NCBI RefSeq assembly: GCF_014646055.1
Contig: NZ_BMMS01000003.1
Span: 186,001 to 250,000, forward strand
DNA from: Wenjunlia tyrosinilytica
GTDB lineage: Bacteria > Actinomycetota > Actinomycetes > Streptomycetales > Streptomycetaceae
Length of the DNA: 64,000 nt
Direction of reading: 5' to 3'
The position numbers and the translations under genes are program-made. Below, in pieces: positions 7,963 through 15,042 of this stretch. Position 1 is the first letter of the stretch. Every line of letters begins with the position of its first letter. Below the pieces are notes generated by a model. That model was not told the origin of the DNA. It worked only from the letters and a program-made list of their open reading frames with translations, and made no database searches.

Positions 7963-8370
7963 ATGGACATCGCACTTCAGTACTGCAACATCACCGTCAA
8001 CAACGTGGACGACTCGCTCGCCTTCTACCGCGACGCACTCGGCCTGGAGGTGCGCAATGACGTGGCCTCGGGCGGTTTCCGCTGGGTCACCCTCGGCAGC
8101 GCGGCCCAGCCGGGCCTGGAGATCGTGCTCTCCGAGCCGCACGCCGGACGCTCCCAGGCCGACGGCGACGCCCTCCAGGCGCTGCTGACCAAGGGCGTCC
8201 TGCCGATGATGGTCTTCCGCACCGACGATCTCGACGCCACCTTCGAGAAGGTCCAGGCCTCCGGCGCCGAGGTGCTCCAGGAGCCGATCGACCAGTCCTG
8301 GGGGCCGCGGGACTGCGCCTTCCGTGACCCCTCGGGCAACATGGTGCGGATCTCGCAGGCGAAGAAGTAG
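7963..8370 (+). CDS. VOC (glyoxalase/bleomycin-resistance) family protein
   Basis: A 135-residue vicinal-oxygen-chelate protein with two beta-alpha-beta-beta-beta modules. Landmarks are DDSLAFYRDALGLEV at the N terminus and GPRDCAFRDPSGNMVRI at the C terminus. Such proteins are metal-dependent enzymes or small-molecule binders; the substrate is not predictable. ATG at 7963 starts after the AraC stop at 7952; an upstream in-frame ATG at 7921 would overlap AraC and lacks family sequence. It forms an AraC-VOC pair like the one at 60.9-61.8 kb. Confidence 0.85.
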   Translation: MDIALQYCNITVNNVDDSLAFYRDALGLEVRNDVASGGFRWVTLGSAAQPGLEIVLSEPHAGRSQADGDALQALLTKGVLPMMVFRTDDLDATFEKVQASGAEVLQEPIDQSWGPRDCAFRDPSGNMVRISQAKK

Positions 8371-8478
8371 CCCTGGTCAGGACCGGGGCCCGCGTGGAAC
8401 AAGCCCCGGACGCGCGAACGGGGTCCGGACGCACCCGAGGAGTGTCCGGACCCCGCCGCCTCAAAGCGGATCAGGGAA

Positions 8479-8781
8479 TCACGAGGAGAACAGCATCCGC
8501 CCGAAGCCGCGGTGGTGGCTGCCGTGACCGTGTCCGTAGTGACCCTGGTGGCCTCCGTGAACCGCGCCCCAGGCGGGACCGGCGGGAGCGGCGTTCCCCG
8601 GGTACGCGGGCGGCGGGGCGGCGGCCGGCGGCGCCTGCTGGACCCACTGGGACTCCAGACGGGTCAGCGCCTCCAACTCCCCGTAGTCCAGGAAGATCCC
8701 CCGGCAGCCGGAGCACTGCTCGATCTGCACGCCGTTGCGGTTGTACGTCTGCATCAGCGCGTGACACTTGGGGCACTGCAT
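8479..8781 (-). CDS. Zinc-ribbon (zf-TFIIB) protein with His-rich tail
   Basis: A 100-residue protein. A zinc ribbon is formed by Cys3, Cys6, Cys23 and Cys26 (CPKC...CSGC) followed by the family motif GIFLDYGELEAL. The middle is Pro/Ala-rich, and residues about 76-92 are Gly/His-rich (GGHQGHYGHGHGSHHRG), a likely extra metal-binding stretch. Function unknown; the zf-TFIIB family is common in Streptomyces. It is followed closely downstream by no partner on its strand. Confidence 0.8.
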   Translation of the reverse strand: MQCPKCHALMQTYNRNGVQIEQCSGCRGIFLDYGELEALTRLESQWVQQAPPAAAPPPAYPGNAAPAGPAWGAVHGGHQGHYGHGHGSHHRGFGRMLFSS

Positions 8782-8837
8782 GGCGACTCACTCCTTCGGT
8801 CCCGTTCCACACCGGCGGGTCACCCGCTCGGCGGTCC

Positions 8838-9767
8838 TCACGATACGACGTCGACCCGGGCTCGACCGGCCATCCTGGCGCACGTCTCGAGCAGGAGTTC
8901 GTCCACTTCGTCCAGCGCGCGCCCCTCACGCCGCGCCCGCACCACGGCCAGCGCGGCCGACTGGACCGTCAGCGCCCGCGCGGGCACGTCCAGGGCACCC
9001 CAGGGATCACCCTCGCCCGGCACCGCCGGGCCGCCCGCCGCCCGGTACGACCCGAGGAAGCGCGACCACACCTCGGGCGCCAGCAGGCCCGTCGCGAACC
9101 ACGCCGCCGGGCGCGCCAGATCCCAGGCGGGTTCCCCCAGGCCCAGATCGTCCACGTCGATCAGCAGCCACGGGCCACCGCCGTAGCGCACCAGCTGCCC
9201 GAGGTGCAGATCGCCGTGGACCAGCACCCGAGAAGGCGGCTGCGGCCCCTCCCCTCGGGCCCAGCCGGGCAGTCCCGCCGCCGCCCGGAAGACCACGTCG
9301 TGGGCTGCCGCGTCGTCCAGCCCGCTGAGCCTGTCGAGGGCACGCGCCACCTTCGCGGGGCCGCGCATCGGGGGAACGGGGCCGGGCAGCGAGTCGACGC
9401 GGACGGTGTGGAGGCGGGCCAGCAGTACCGCCGCATCCTCCCAAGGGGCGGCATCCGGGTCATCGCGGTCGACGGGCTCGGCATAGGGCCACAGGGTGAC
9501 CCGGCGGCCGAGCAGGAAGGCCTCCGGCGGGCCGCCCGGCACGGGCGCGAGCAGGATGCCGCCGAGTGGGGGCGCCGACGCGATCCGCAGCCGCGCCCCG
9601 AGCTCCGTGTGATCCGAGTCGGCGGCATGCGCCTTCGCGACGACCGTGCCAGCGCGCACGACCGTCCCGTCGGGCCGGTCGGCGAGCACCTCCGGCTCAC
9701 CTCCGCCACCGGCCACCGCCAGCCGCCCCAGCCCTTCGACGAGCTCCGCTTCCACATCCACCGCCAC
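8838..9767 (-). CDS. Aminoglycoside phosphotransferase-family kinase
   Basis: Protein-kinase-like small-molecule phosphotransferase of 309 residues. The catalytic loop is LVHGDLHLGQL and the metal-binding segment is LIDVDDLGLGEPAWDLARP, both classic for the APH family. Substrate is unknown; a housekeeping role is more likely than antibiotic resistance. The open frame extends far upstream through a tandem repeat, but the fold starts at about VAVDVEAELVEGL, so GTG at 9767 or 9761 is preferred. The start is uncertain because the repeat at 9768-9840 runs into it and no good ribosome binding site is visible. Confidence 0.8.
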   Translation of the reverse strand: MAVDVEAELVEGLGRLAVAGGGGEPEVLADRPDGTVVRAGTVVAKAHAADSDHTELGARLRIASAPPLGGILLAPVPGGPPEAFLLGRRVTLWPYAEPVDRDDPDAAPWEDAAVLLARLHTVRVDSLPGPVPPMRGPAKVARALDRLSGLDDAAAHDVVFRAAAGLPGWARGEGPQPPSRVLVHGDLHLGQLVRYGGGPWLLIDVDDLGLGEPAWDLARPAAWFATGLLAPEVWSRFLGSYRAAGGPAVPGEGDPWGALDVPARALTVQSAALAVVRARREGRALDEVDELLLETCARMAGRARVDVVS

Positions 9768-9840
9768 GGAAGGAAACCCAAGCAAAGAAACCCGGGCAAA
9801 GAAACCCGAGCGATGGAACCCGAGCGGTGGAACCCGAGCA
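9768..9840. repeat. 14-bp tandem array, about 5 copies
   Basis: Four 14-bp units lie at 9781-9794, 9795-9808, 9809-9822 and 9823-9836, each ending GAAACCCG or GGAACCCG, with a degenerate fifth at 9768-9780. The array lies directly before the phosphotransferase start and in its upstream open frame. Confidence 0.85.
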
Positions 9841-9847
9841 ATAAGAG

Positions 9848-9885
9848 GGGCTTGCCCGGCACCTCCCCAGATGCCGGGCAAGCCC
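9848..9885 (-). terminator. Strong hairpin terminator
   Basis: GGGCTTGCCCGGCA (9848-9861) pairs perfectly with TGCCGGGCAAGCCC (9872-9885), 14 bp with a 10-base loop. It is placed to end the small membrane-protein transcript before the phosphotransferase gene. Confidence 0.85.
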
Positions 9886-9964
9886 GCCGTCCGCGCTACC
9901 CCCGTCCCCACGGGGCCGCCGGTTCGCCTGCCCGATCCGCTCCACCGGGCCCGGAGGGCGTCTG

Positions 9965-10159
9965 TCAGCGCCCCATCACTCCGGCGACGGACGACGCCTG
10001 TGTGACCACCTGCTCCCAGCCGCCGAAGGCGACGGCAAGCACTATCGCCAAAGGCAGCACCATCGCCGCCGCGACCAGGGGGTGCCTGGTGCCGGAGGTC
10101 CGGCCGCCGAACAGTGCCACGGCTCGTGTCCGAGTCCAGTTGACCGTCCGCCCTGTCAT
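9965..10159 (-). CDS. Small single-span membrane protein
   Basis: A 64-residue protein not recognised. A basic N terminus (MTGRTVNWTRTRAVALFGGR) is followed by one hydrophobic span at about 28-45 (LVAAAMVLPLAIVLAVAF). ATG at 10159 is preceded by GGGAG at a good distance, which supports the short form over an open frame starting at 10273. The gene is followed by the strong terminator at 9848-9885. Conserved small membrane proteins like this are common in Streptomyces. Confidence 0.6.
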   Translation of the reverse strand: MTGRTVNWTRTRAVALFGGRTSGTRHPLVAAAMVLPLAIVLAVAFGGWEQVVTQASSVAGVMGR

Positions 10160-10421
10160 GGCCCGCTCCCGTGGTCGGCTTCGCTTCCGGCGATGGTGTG
10201 AAACGCCTGTGCAGATGGGAGCGGCGGGCGGGCTGACCTCGGGGGACGAGTGGCCGCCCACCGCTTGCGCCAAGACTAGGTTTCCGCGGTGCCACCGGAC
10301 GTCATGCCGTCGTACCGCTTTCCAGGCATCCCGGAGGAGGAGCGCACGAGCGTCGACGTACTCCCCTGGGTGGAGACCGCCGCCGCGGTCCCGGGGATGT
10401 CCCCGACGGGTTCCCTGTGAG

Positions 10422-10469
10422 GAGCTGTGTCCGGATCTGTGTCCGGAGCTGTGTCCGGGTGCCTGTCAG
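10422..10469. repeat. 12-bp tandem array, 4 copies
   Basis: GAGCTGTGTCCG (10422-10433), GATCTGTGTCCG (10434-10445), GAGCTGTGTCCG (10446-10457) and a degenerate copy at 10458-10469. Located downstream of the penicillin-binding protein gene on the minus strand. No gene in 10160-10488. Confidence 0.8.
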
Positions 10470-10488
10470 GACCCCACGCCGGAGGGGA

Positions 10489-12378
10489 TCATCCGAGCCC
10501 CTTGAGGAAGCGCGCGGCCACCGGACCGGCGTCCCGGCCGCCCGATCCTCCGTCCTCGAGCAGGACCGCGAAGGCCAGGTCACCGCGGAAGCCGATCATC
10601 CAGGCGTGCGTGTGCGGCGGGGTGTCCTGCCCGAACTCCGCCGTCCCGGTCTTGGCCCCCGGCTCTCCCCCTATGCCGCGCAGCGCCTTGCCCGAGCCCT
10701 CGGTGACCACGGCCCGCATCAGGGTGCGCAGTTGACGCGCCGCATCCGGATCCAGCGGCTCGGCGGCCTTGTGCCGCTCCTTCACGGCGTCGGGCACGAG
10801 CACCGGCTGGTGGAACGAGCCGCTCCGCACGGTCGCGGCGATCGACGCCATGACCAGCGGGGAGGCCTCGACCTTTCCCTGGCCGATCATGTCGGCGGCC
10901 TTCTCGTTCTCACTCGTGGGCGCGGGCGCGCTGCCGTCGAAGGAGGCGGCGCCGACCTGCCACTCGCCGCCGATGCCGAACCGCCCCGCCGCCTCGGTCA
11001 GTGCCGCGTTGTCGAGCTTGCCGCGCAGGCCGATGAAACCGGTGTTGCAGGACTGGGCGAAGTCCTCACGGAAGGTGGTGCCCTTGGGCAGGACGAACTC
11101 CGCCTGGTTCTCGAACTTCTGACCGTTGACGGTGGCCGTGCGCGGGCAGGAGGCGGCCGTCCCGGGCTCGACCCCGGCCTCGAGCAGGGCCGCCGCGGTC
11201 ACCACCTTGAATGTGGAGCCGGGTGCGTAGCGGCCGGTGAAGGCGCGGTTCCCTTCCGATCCGGGGTTGTTGGCCACGGCCAGCACCTCTCCGGTGCTGG
11301 GCCGGACGGCCACCAGGGAGGCGTTCTTCTTCAGCCCGGACAGGGCGGCGTCGGCGGCCTTCTGGGTGTCGCGGTCGATCGTCGTGCGCACCGCCCGCCC
11401 CGGCTTCGGCTTGGTGCCGAAGACCTCCCCCGACGCTTCCTTTGTCTCCTTGTCGATGATCCGGATCGTGACGCCGGGGGTTCCGGCGAGCGTGCGCTGG
11501 TAGCGGTACTGCAGGCCGGTGGCGCCCACGTCGTCCGAGTCGGCGGCCTGGGGTCCGGCGTTGGCCAGCGTCTCCTTGCTCGCCGGCCCCACCGTGCCGA
11601 CGAGCGCCTTGGCGGCCGTGGGCAGGGCGCGGCGGGAGTCCCGGAACTGCAGCCCGGCGATGGGCAGCAGCTTCTCGCGCACCCGCCGGTAGACCTCGTC
11701 CCGCAGGGTGACGACGGGCACGGACTGGTCCGGCGCGGCCTTGTCCACGCGGGACTTGAGCGCCTTGATGTCGATGTCCGCGCCGAGCGCCGGATCCCCG
11801 AGCGCCTTGTAGGCGCGGTCGGGGTCGCTGAGCTTGGCGGGCCAGATGGCTATGGCCCACACCTTGCCCGTCGCGGCCAGGTCCGTGCCGTCCGCCGCGA
11901 GGATGCCGGCTCGGGTCGGCAGGGTGCGATAGCGCATCAGATGGGTGCGGCCGGTGAGCGCGGGGTGCAGCACCGAAGGAGTGAAGTGCACCTTCCAGCC
12001 GTGCTCGCCCTTGCGTACCTTCGCGGCCGAGGCGTACGTCCACCTCGTGCCGACTCCGCGCAGGGTGATGCGGGCGCGGAACGGCACGCGCGCCGCGCTG
12101 TCGCCCCCGCCCTTCTTCCTCCCCGGCGTGAGCTCGGCCTTCGTGACGTTCAGGTCCTCGTCGAACCGGGTCAGTTCGGCCCTGGCCGCCTTCGGGTCGT
12201 CGGTGAACGACGCCGCCTTCCGCTCGTCCCCCGCCGCCCACGCGGACAGGAACGACCTCGCCGCGGCGGTCGCCCCGTCCCCGTCGGACCCGCACCCCGT
12301 GGTGAGCCCGGCGAGGGTCAGGGCGGCGACCGCCGCGGCGAGCGTCGTGTGGTGGTGCACTGATCGGGCGAGTCGCAC
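10489..12378 (-). CDS. Penicillin-binding lipoprotein (MecA_N domain and transpeptidase)
   Basis: A 629-residue class B-type penicillin-binding protein. A lipoprotein signal ends LTTGC (Cys29), then an NTF2-like MecA_N domain (about 36-150), a dimerisation domain (about 155-310) and a transpeptidase domain (about 325-629). Active-site motifs are STFK (Ser388, Lys391), SCN (443-445) and KTGTAE (576-581). It would cross-link peptidoglycan outside the membrane; MecA_N-type PBPs are often low-affinity for beta-lactams. GTG at 12378 is chosen because GGGAG is 8 bases upstream; an ATG at 12420 has no binding site. It neighbours a transmembrane Ser/Thr kinase, a plausible cell-wall regulator. Confidence 0.9.
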   Translation of the reverse strand: MRLARSVHHHTTLAAAVAALTLAGLTTGCGSDGDGATAAARSFLSAWAAGDERKAASFTDDPKAARAELTRFDEDLNVTKAELTPGRKKGGGDSAARVPFRARITLRGVGTRWTYASAAKVRKGEHGWKVHFTPSVLHPALTGRTHLMRYRTLPTRAGILAADGTDLAATGKVWAIAIWPAKLSDPDRAYKALGDPALGADIDIKALKSRVDKAAPDQSVPVVTLRDEVYRRVREKLLPIAGLQFRDSRRALPTAAKALVGTVGPASKETLANAGPQAADSDDVGATGLQYRYQRTLAGTPGVTIRIIDKETKEASGEVFGTKPKPGRAVRTTIDRDTQKAADAALSGLKKNASLVAVRPSTGEVLAVANNPGSEGNRAFTGRYAPGSTFKVVTAAALLEAGVEPGTAASCPRTATVNGQKFENQAEFVLPKGTTFREDFAQSCNTGFIGLRGKLDNAALTEAAGRFGIGGEWQVGAASFDGSAPAPTSENEKAADMIGQGKVEASPLVMASIAATVRSGSFHQPVLVPDAVKERHKAAEPLDPDAARQLRTLMRAVVTEGSGKALRGIGGEPGAKTGTAEFGQDTPPHTHAWMIGFRGDLAFAVLLEDGGSGGRDAGPVAARFLKGLG

Positions 12379-12482
12379 GGGTCCGTCTCCCTGGCCAAAG
12401 CTGCGTTTCCGGGCGTACACCGTACCCGAGCACGCTTGGGCCTGTTATCCACGCTGACGGCCCGTCGTCCCTCCGGAGGCGA

Positions 12483-12716
12483 CTACGACTCGTCCTCGTG
12501 CTCCTGGGGTATCGGCTGCTCGACCAGCGCCAGTACACGGTTGGCCATGAAACGCGCCGTGCGCACAACTGATCCACTGCGGGTGACTTCGCTCACTTCG
12601 ACCACCCCTCGCCGCACCGCCGTCTCCACTCTGCGCCCCGCCCTCGTGGCCACCACCTCATACGTTCTGGTGGTGTCCCCTGCGTCCACGACTATCTCCA
12701 CGCGGTCACCCTTCAA
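12483..12716 (-). CDS. Conserved hypothetical protein
   Basis: A 77-residue protein not recognised. It is predicted to be mostly beta strand (VEIVVDAGDTTRTYEVVATR...), then a helix ARFMANRVLALVEQ and an acidic tail (PQEHEDES). Soluble, no signal. It lies between the penicillin-binding protein and the divergent kinase and could share the PBP transcript. Codon-position GC pattern looks coding. Confidence 0.6.
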   Translation of the reverse strand: MKGDRVEIVVDAGDTTRTYEVVATRAGRRVETAVRRGVVEVSEVTRSGSVVRTARFMANRVLALVEQPIPQEHEDES

Positions 12717-12925
12717 GCCGTCAAACCCCCTTCGCCCATTGGTGGATGGGCAGGTATCGGCCTGCCAGGACCGGTCCCCGTCCTGTGTCTCCAGCCCTTA
12801 CAGGATCCCATCCGGCACTGACAATCCCGGGCCCCGCCAAGGCGTTGCGTATCAGCACACCGGGCGGACCAGTCCGTAAGCTGTGCCACGTCAGACGGAC
12901 GGGCAGCACGAGGGGCGTCCCCCAC

Positions 12926-12967
12926 CGGAGGTAGGGGAAGAGGCCTGCCCAGCGGAGGTAGGGGAAG
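12926..12967 (+). repeat. 15-bp direct repeat duplicating the kinase ribosome binding site
   Basis: CGGAGGTAGGGGAAG occurs at 12926-12940 and again at 12953-12967, the second copy ending 3 bases before the kinase ATG. Both copies carry GGAGGT/GGGGAAG Shine-Dalgarno-like sequence. Confidence 0.85.
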
Positions 12968-12970
12968 GGC

Positions 12971-14827
12971 ATGGCGATGATGCGGCTCCGGCGCGAGGAT
13001 CCGCGTGTTGTCGGCTCCTTCCGGCTTCACCGGCGCCTCGGTGCGGGCGGTATGGGCGTGGTCTATCTGGGCTCGGACAAGCGCGGCCAGCGGGTGGCGC
13101 TGAAGCTGATCCGGCCGGAGCTGGCGGAGGATCAGGAGTTCAGGTCCCGGTTCGCCCGCGAGGTCTCCGCCGCGTCCCGGATCCGGGGCGGCTGCACCGC
13201 CCGCCTCGTGGCCGCGGACATCGAGGCGGACCGCCCGTGGCTGGCCACCCAGTACGTACCGGGCCCCTCCCTCTACGACAAGGTCGGCGACCAGGGCCCG
13301 CTGCCCGCCGCCGAGGTGGCCTCCATCGGGGCGGCGCTCGCCGAGGGCCTGGTCGCCGTGCACGAGGCCGGGGTGGTCCACCGCGATCTGAAGCCGTCGA
13401 ACATCCTGCTCTCCCCCAAGGGCCCGCGGATCATCGACTTCGGCATCGCCTGGGCCACGGGCGCCAGCACGCTCACCCATGTCGGCACGGCCGTCGGCTC
13501 GCCCGGCTTCCTCGCACCCGAACAGGTGCGCGGAGCCGCCGTGACGCCCTCGACCGACGTGTTCGCGCTCGGCGCCACCCTCGCCTACGCGGCGACCGCC
13601 GACTCACCGTTCGGGCACGGCAGTTCCGAGGTCATGCTCTACCGCGTCGTGCACGAGGAGCCGGATCTGCGGGCCGTGCCGAGCTCGCTGACGCTCCTGA
13701 TCGCGTCCTGCCTGGCGAAGGACCCCGATGACCGGCCGAGCACCGCGCAACTGCACGAACGGCTGGGCGAGATCCACGCCCGCGAGGCGCGGGGCCTGGA
13801 CCCGGTACGGGGCTTCCCGACGACGACGCAGGACCGGCCCAAGGGACGCGACGCGGCACACTACGCCCAGCAGCGCACCGAGCAGCGGCGGCCCGGCCAG
13901 GCCTCCGGCCGCGGCACCTCGAGCACCGGTCGGCCGACGGCGAGCACGTCCTCCTCCCGGCCGGGCGGCGCCCCCTCGCGTCCGGGCAATTCCGCCCCCA
14001 GACCCGGCAATCCGTCCTCACGGCCGGGCAACTCCGCCTCACGCCCGGGCCGCCCGCCCGCCCCGACGCAGCGCATCCCCGGCTCCCCCCGTCCCCCGGG
14101 CAGGGACCGCGACCGCAGGCTGCTGCGCCAGCGCCTCGTCGTCTTCGTCACCGTGACCCTGCTGGTGGCCGCGGGCATCGCGACGGCGCAGGGCTGCCAG
14201 GGGCCGGACGGCAACGACGGCCTCGGCCGACCGGACGACGGCACCGCCCGGCCCTCCTCCTCGGCGCCGGCCACGACCGGAACCGCCGCCGAGCGGGAGC
14301 CCCCCGCGCGCGTGCCGAAGGGCAATGTCGCTCCCCCGGCCCCCGGCCGGGGTACCGCCGGGACGGCCGCCGCGGCACTGTCGTTGACCGGCCCGCCCAC
14401 GCAGACCCCGCACGTCGACTGGGCGAACCGCCGCTACACCGACCCCGCCGGCGGCGGCGCGCTGCCCCTGCGCAACGGTGAGCTGCGCTCCGCCTCGGGC
14501 GATCAGGTGAAGCTGACGCGGCTGCTGCCCGCGGGGTACGACGGGCGGCCGGCGCAGGTCGTGGTGCTCACCCGGGTGGCCGGACCGGTCCGTGAGCACC
14601 TGGTGGAGATGTTCGCGTTCCACCGGCAGCGTCCGGTCCTGGTGGCCTCGCATGTCGTTCCCGCCGCCCCGGGCGCCGCCTACAAGTGGCGGATCGCCCG
14701 GGGGAGGGTCGTGCGCGAGGAGCGTTCGGGGAAAGCCTCCCCGCGGGTGGGCGGCGCCCCGGCCACGAGCTTCGCACCGCTTGCCGACGGCACCTTCGCC
14801 GAGCGGGGCGCCACTCCCCGTTCGTAG
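12971..14827 (+). CDS. Transmembrane Ser/Thr protein kinase
   Basis: A 618-residue eukaryotic-type (Hanks) kinase. The kinase domain is at about 15-275 with glycine loop GAGGMGVVYLG (24-34), Lys45, catalytic HRDLKPSN (Asp139) and metal-binding DFG (Asp156). A disordered Pro/Ser/Arg-rich linker follows, with repeated SRPG elements (about 310-385). One membrane span lies at about 388-410 and then an extracellular domain of about 200 residues that is not PASTA-like. This suggests sensing outside and phosphorylation inside. Start ATG 12971 follows the duplicated binding site. The PBP gene lies divergently, suggesting a cell-envelope role (inference). Confidence 0.9.
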   Translation: MAMMRLRREDPRVVGSFRLHRRLGAGGMGVVYLGSDKRGQRVALKLIRPELAEDQEFRSRFAREVSAASRIRGGCTARLVAADIEADRPWLATQYVPGPSLYDKVGDQGPLPAAEVASIGAALAEGLVAVHEAGVVHRDLKPSNILLSPKGPRIIDFGIAWATGASTLTHVGTAVGSPGFLAPEQVRGAAVTPSTDVFALGATLAYAATADSPFGHGSSEVMLYRVVHEEPDLRAVPSSLTLLIASCLAKDPDDRPSTAQLHERLGEIHAREARGLDPVRGFPTTTQDRPKGRDAAHYAQQRTEQRRPGQASGRGTSSTGRPTASTSSSRPGGAPSRPGNSAPRPGNPSSRPGNSASRPGRPPAPTQRIPGSPRPPGRDRDRRLLRQRLVVFVTVTLLVAAGIATAQGCQGPDGNDGLGRPDDGTARPSSSAPATTGTAAEREPPARVPKGNVAPPAPGRGTAGTAAAALSLTGPPTQTPHVDWANRRYTDPAGGGALPLRNGELRSASGDQVKLTRLLPAGYDGRPAQVVVLTRVAGPVREHLVEMFAFHRQRPVLVASHVVPAAPGAAYKWRIARGRVVREERSGKASPRVGGAPATSFAPLADGTFAERGATPRS

Positions 14828-14989
14828 CCGTTCGCTGATCTCTTCGCAGATCTGTTCGTCGTGCTCTTCGCAGTGCTCTTCGCAGTGCTCTTCGTAGTGC
14901 CGTTCTTACTGCTGTTCTCAATGCGTTCAGTGCTGTTCTCAATGCTGTTCGTAGTGCTCTTCGTAGTGCTGTTCGTAGTGCTGTTCGTG
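14825..14989. repeat. 12-bp minisatellite, about 13 copies
   Basis: Tandem units of the form GTGCTCTTCGCA/GTGCTGTTCGTA fill the region from the kinase stop to about 14989. One unit at 14921-14929 is only 9 bases. Read on the plus strand it would encode a hydrophobic (LF[AV]V)n string and on the minus strand an RTAL string; both look artefactual. The rest of the gap to 15042 shows no gene. Confidence 0.9.
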
Positions 14990-15042
14990 GAGAGCCGGTT
15001 TCGTGCGGAGCCGTTCGCGAGATCCTTCGTCGAGCGGACGTG

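Noticed and set aside
8838-9767. Aminoglycoside-resistance call for the APH-family protein
   Set aside because: The fold fits, but flanking genes are core and nothing points to antibiotic modification.
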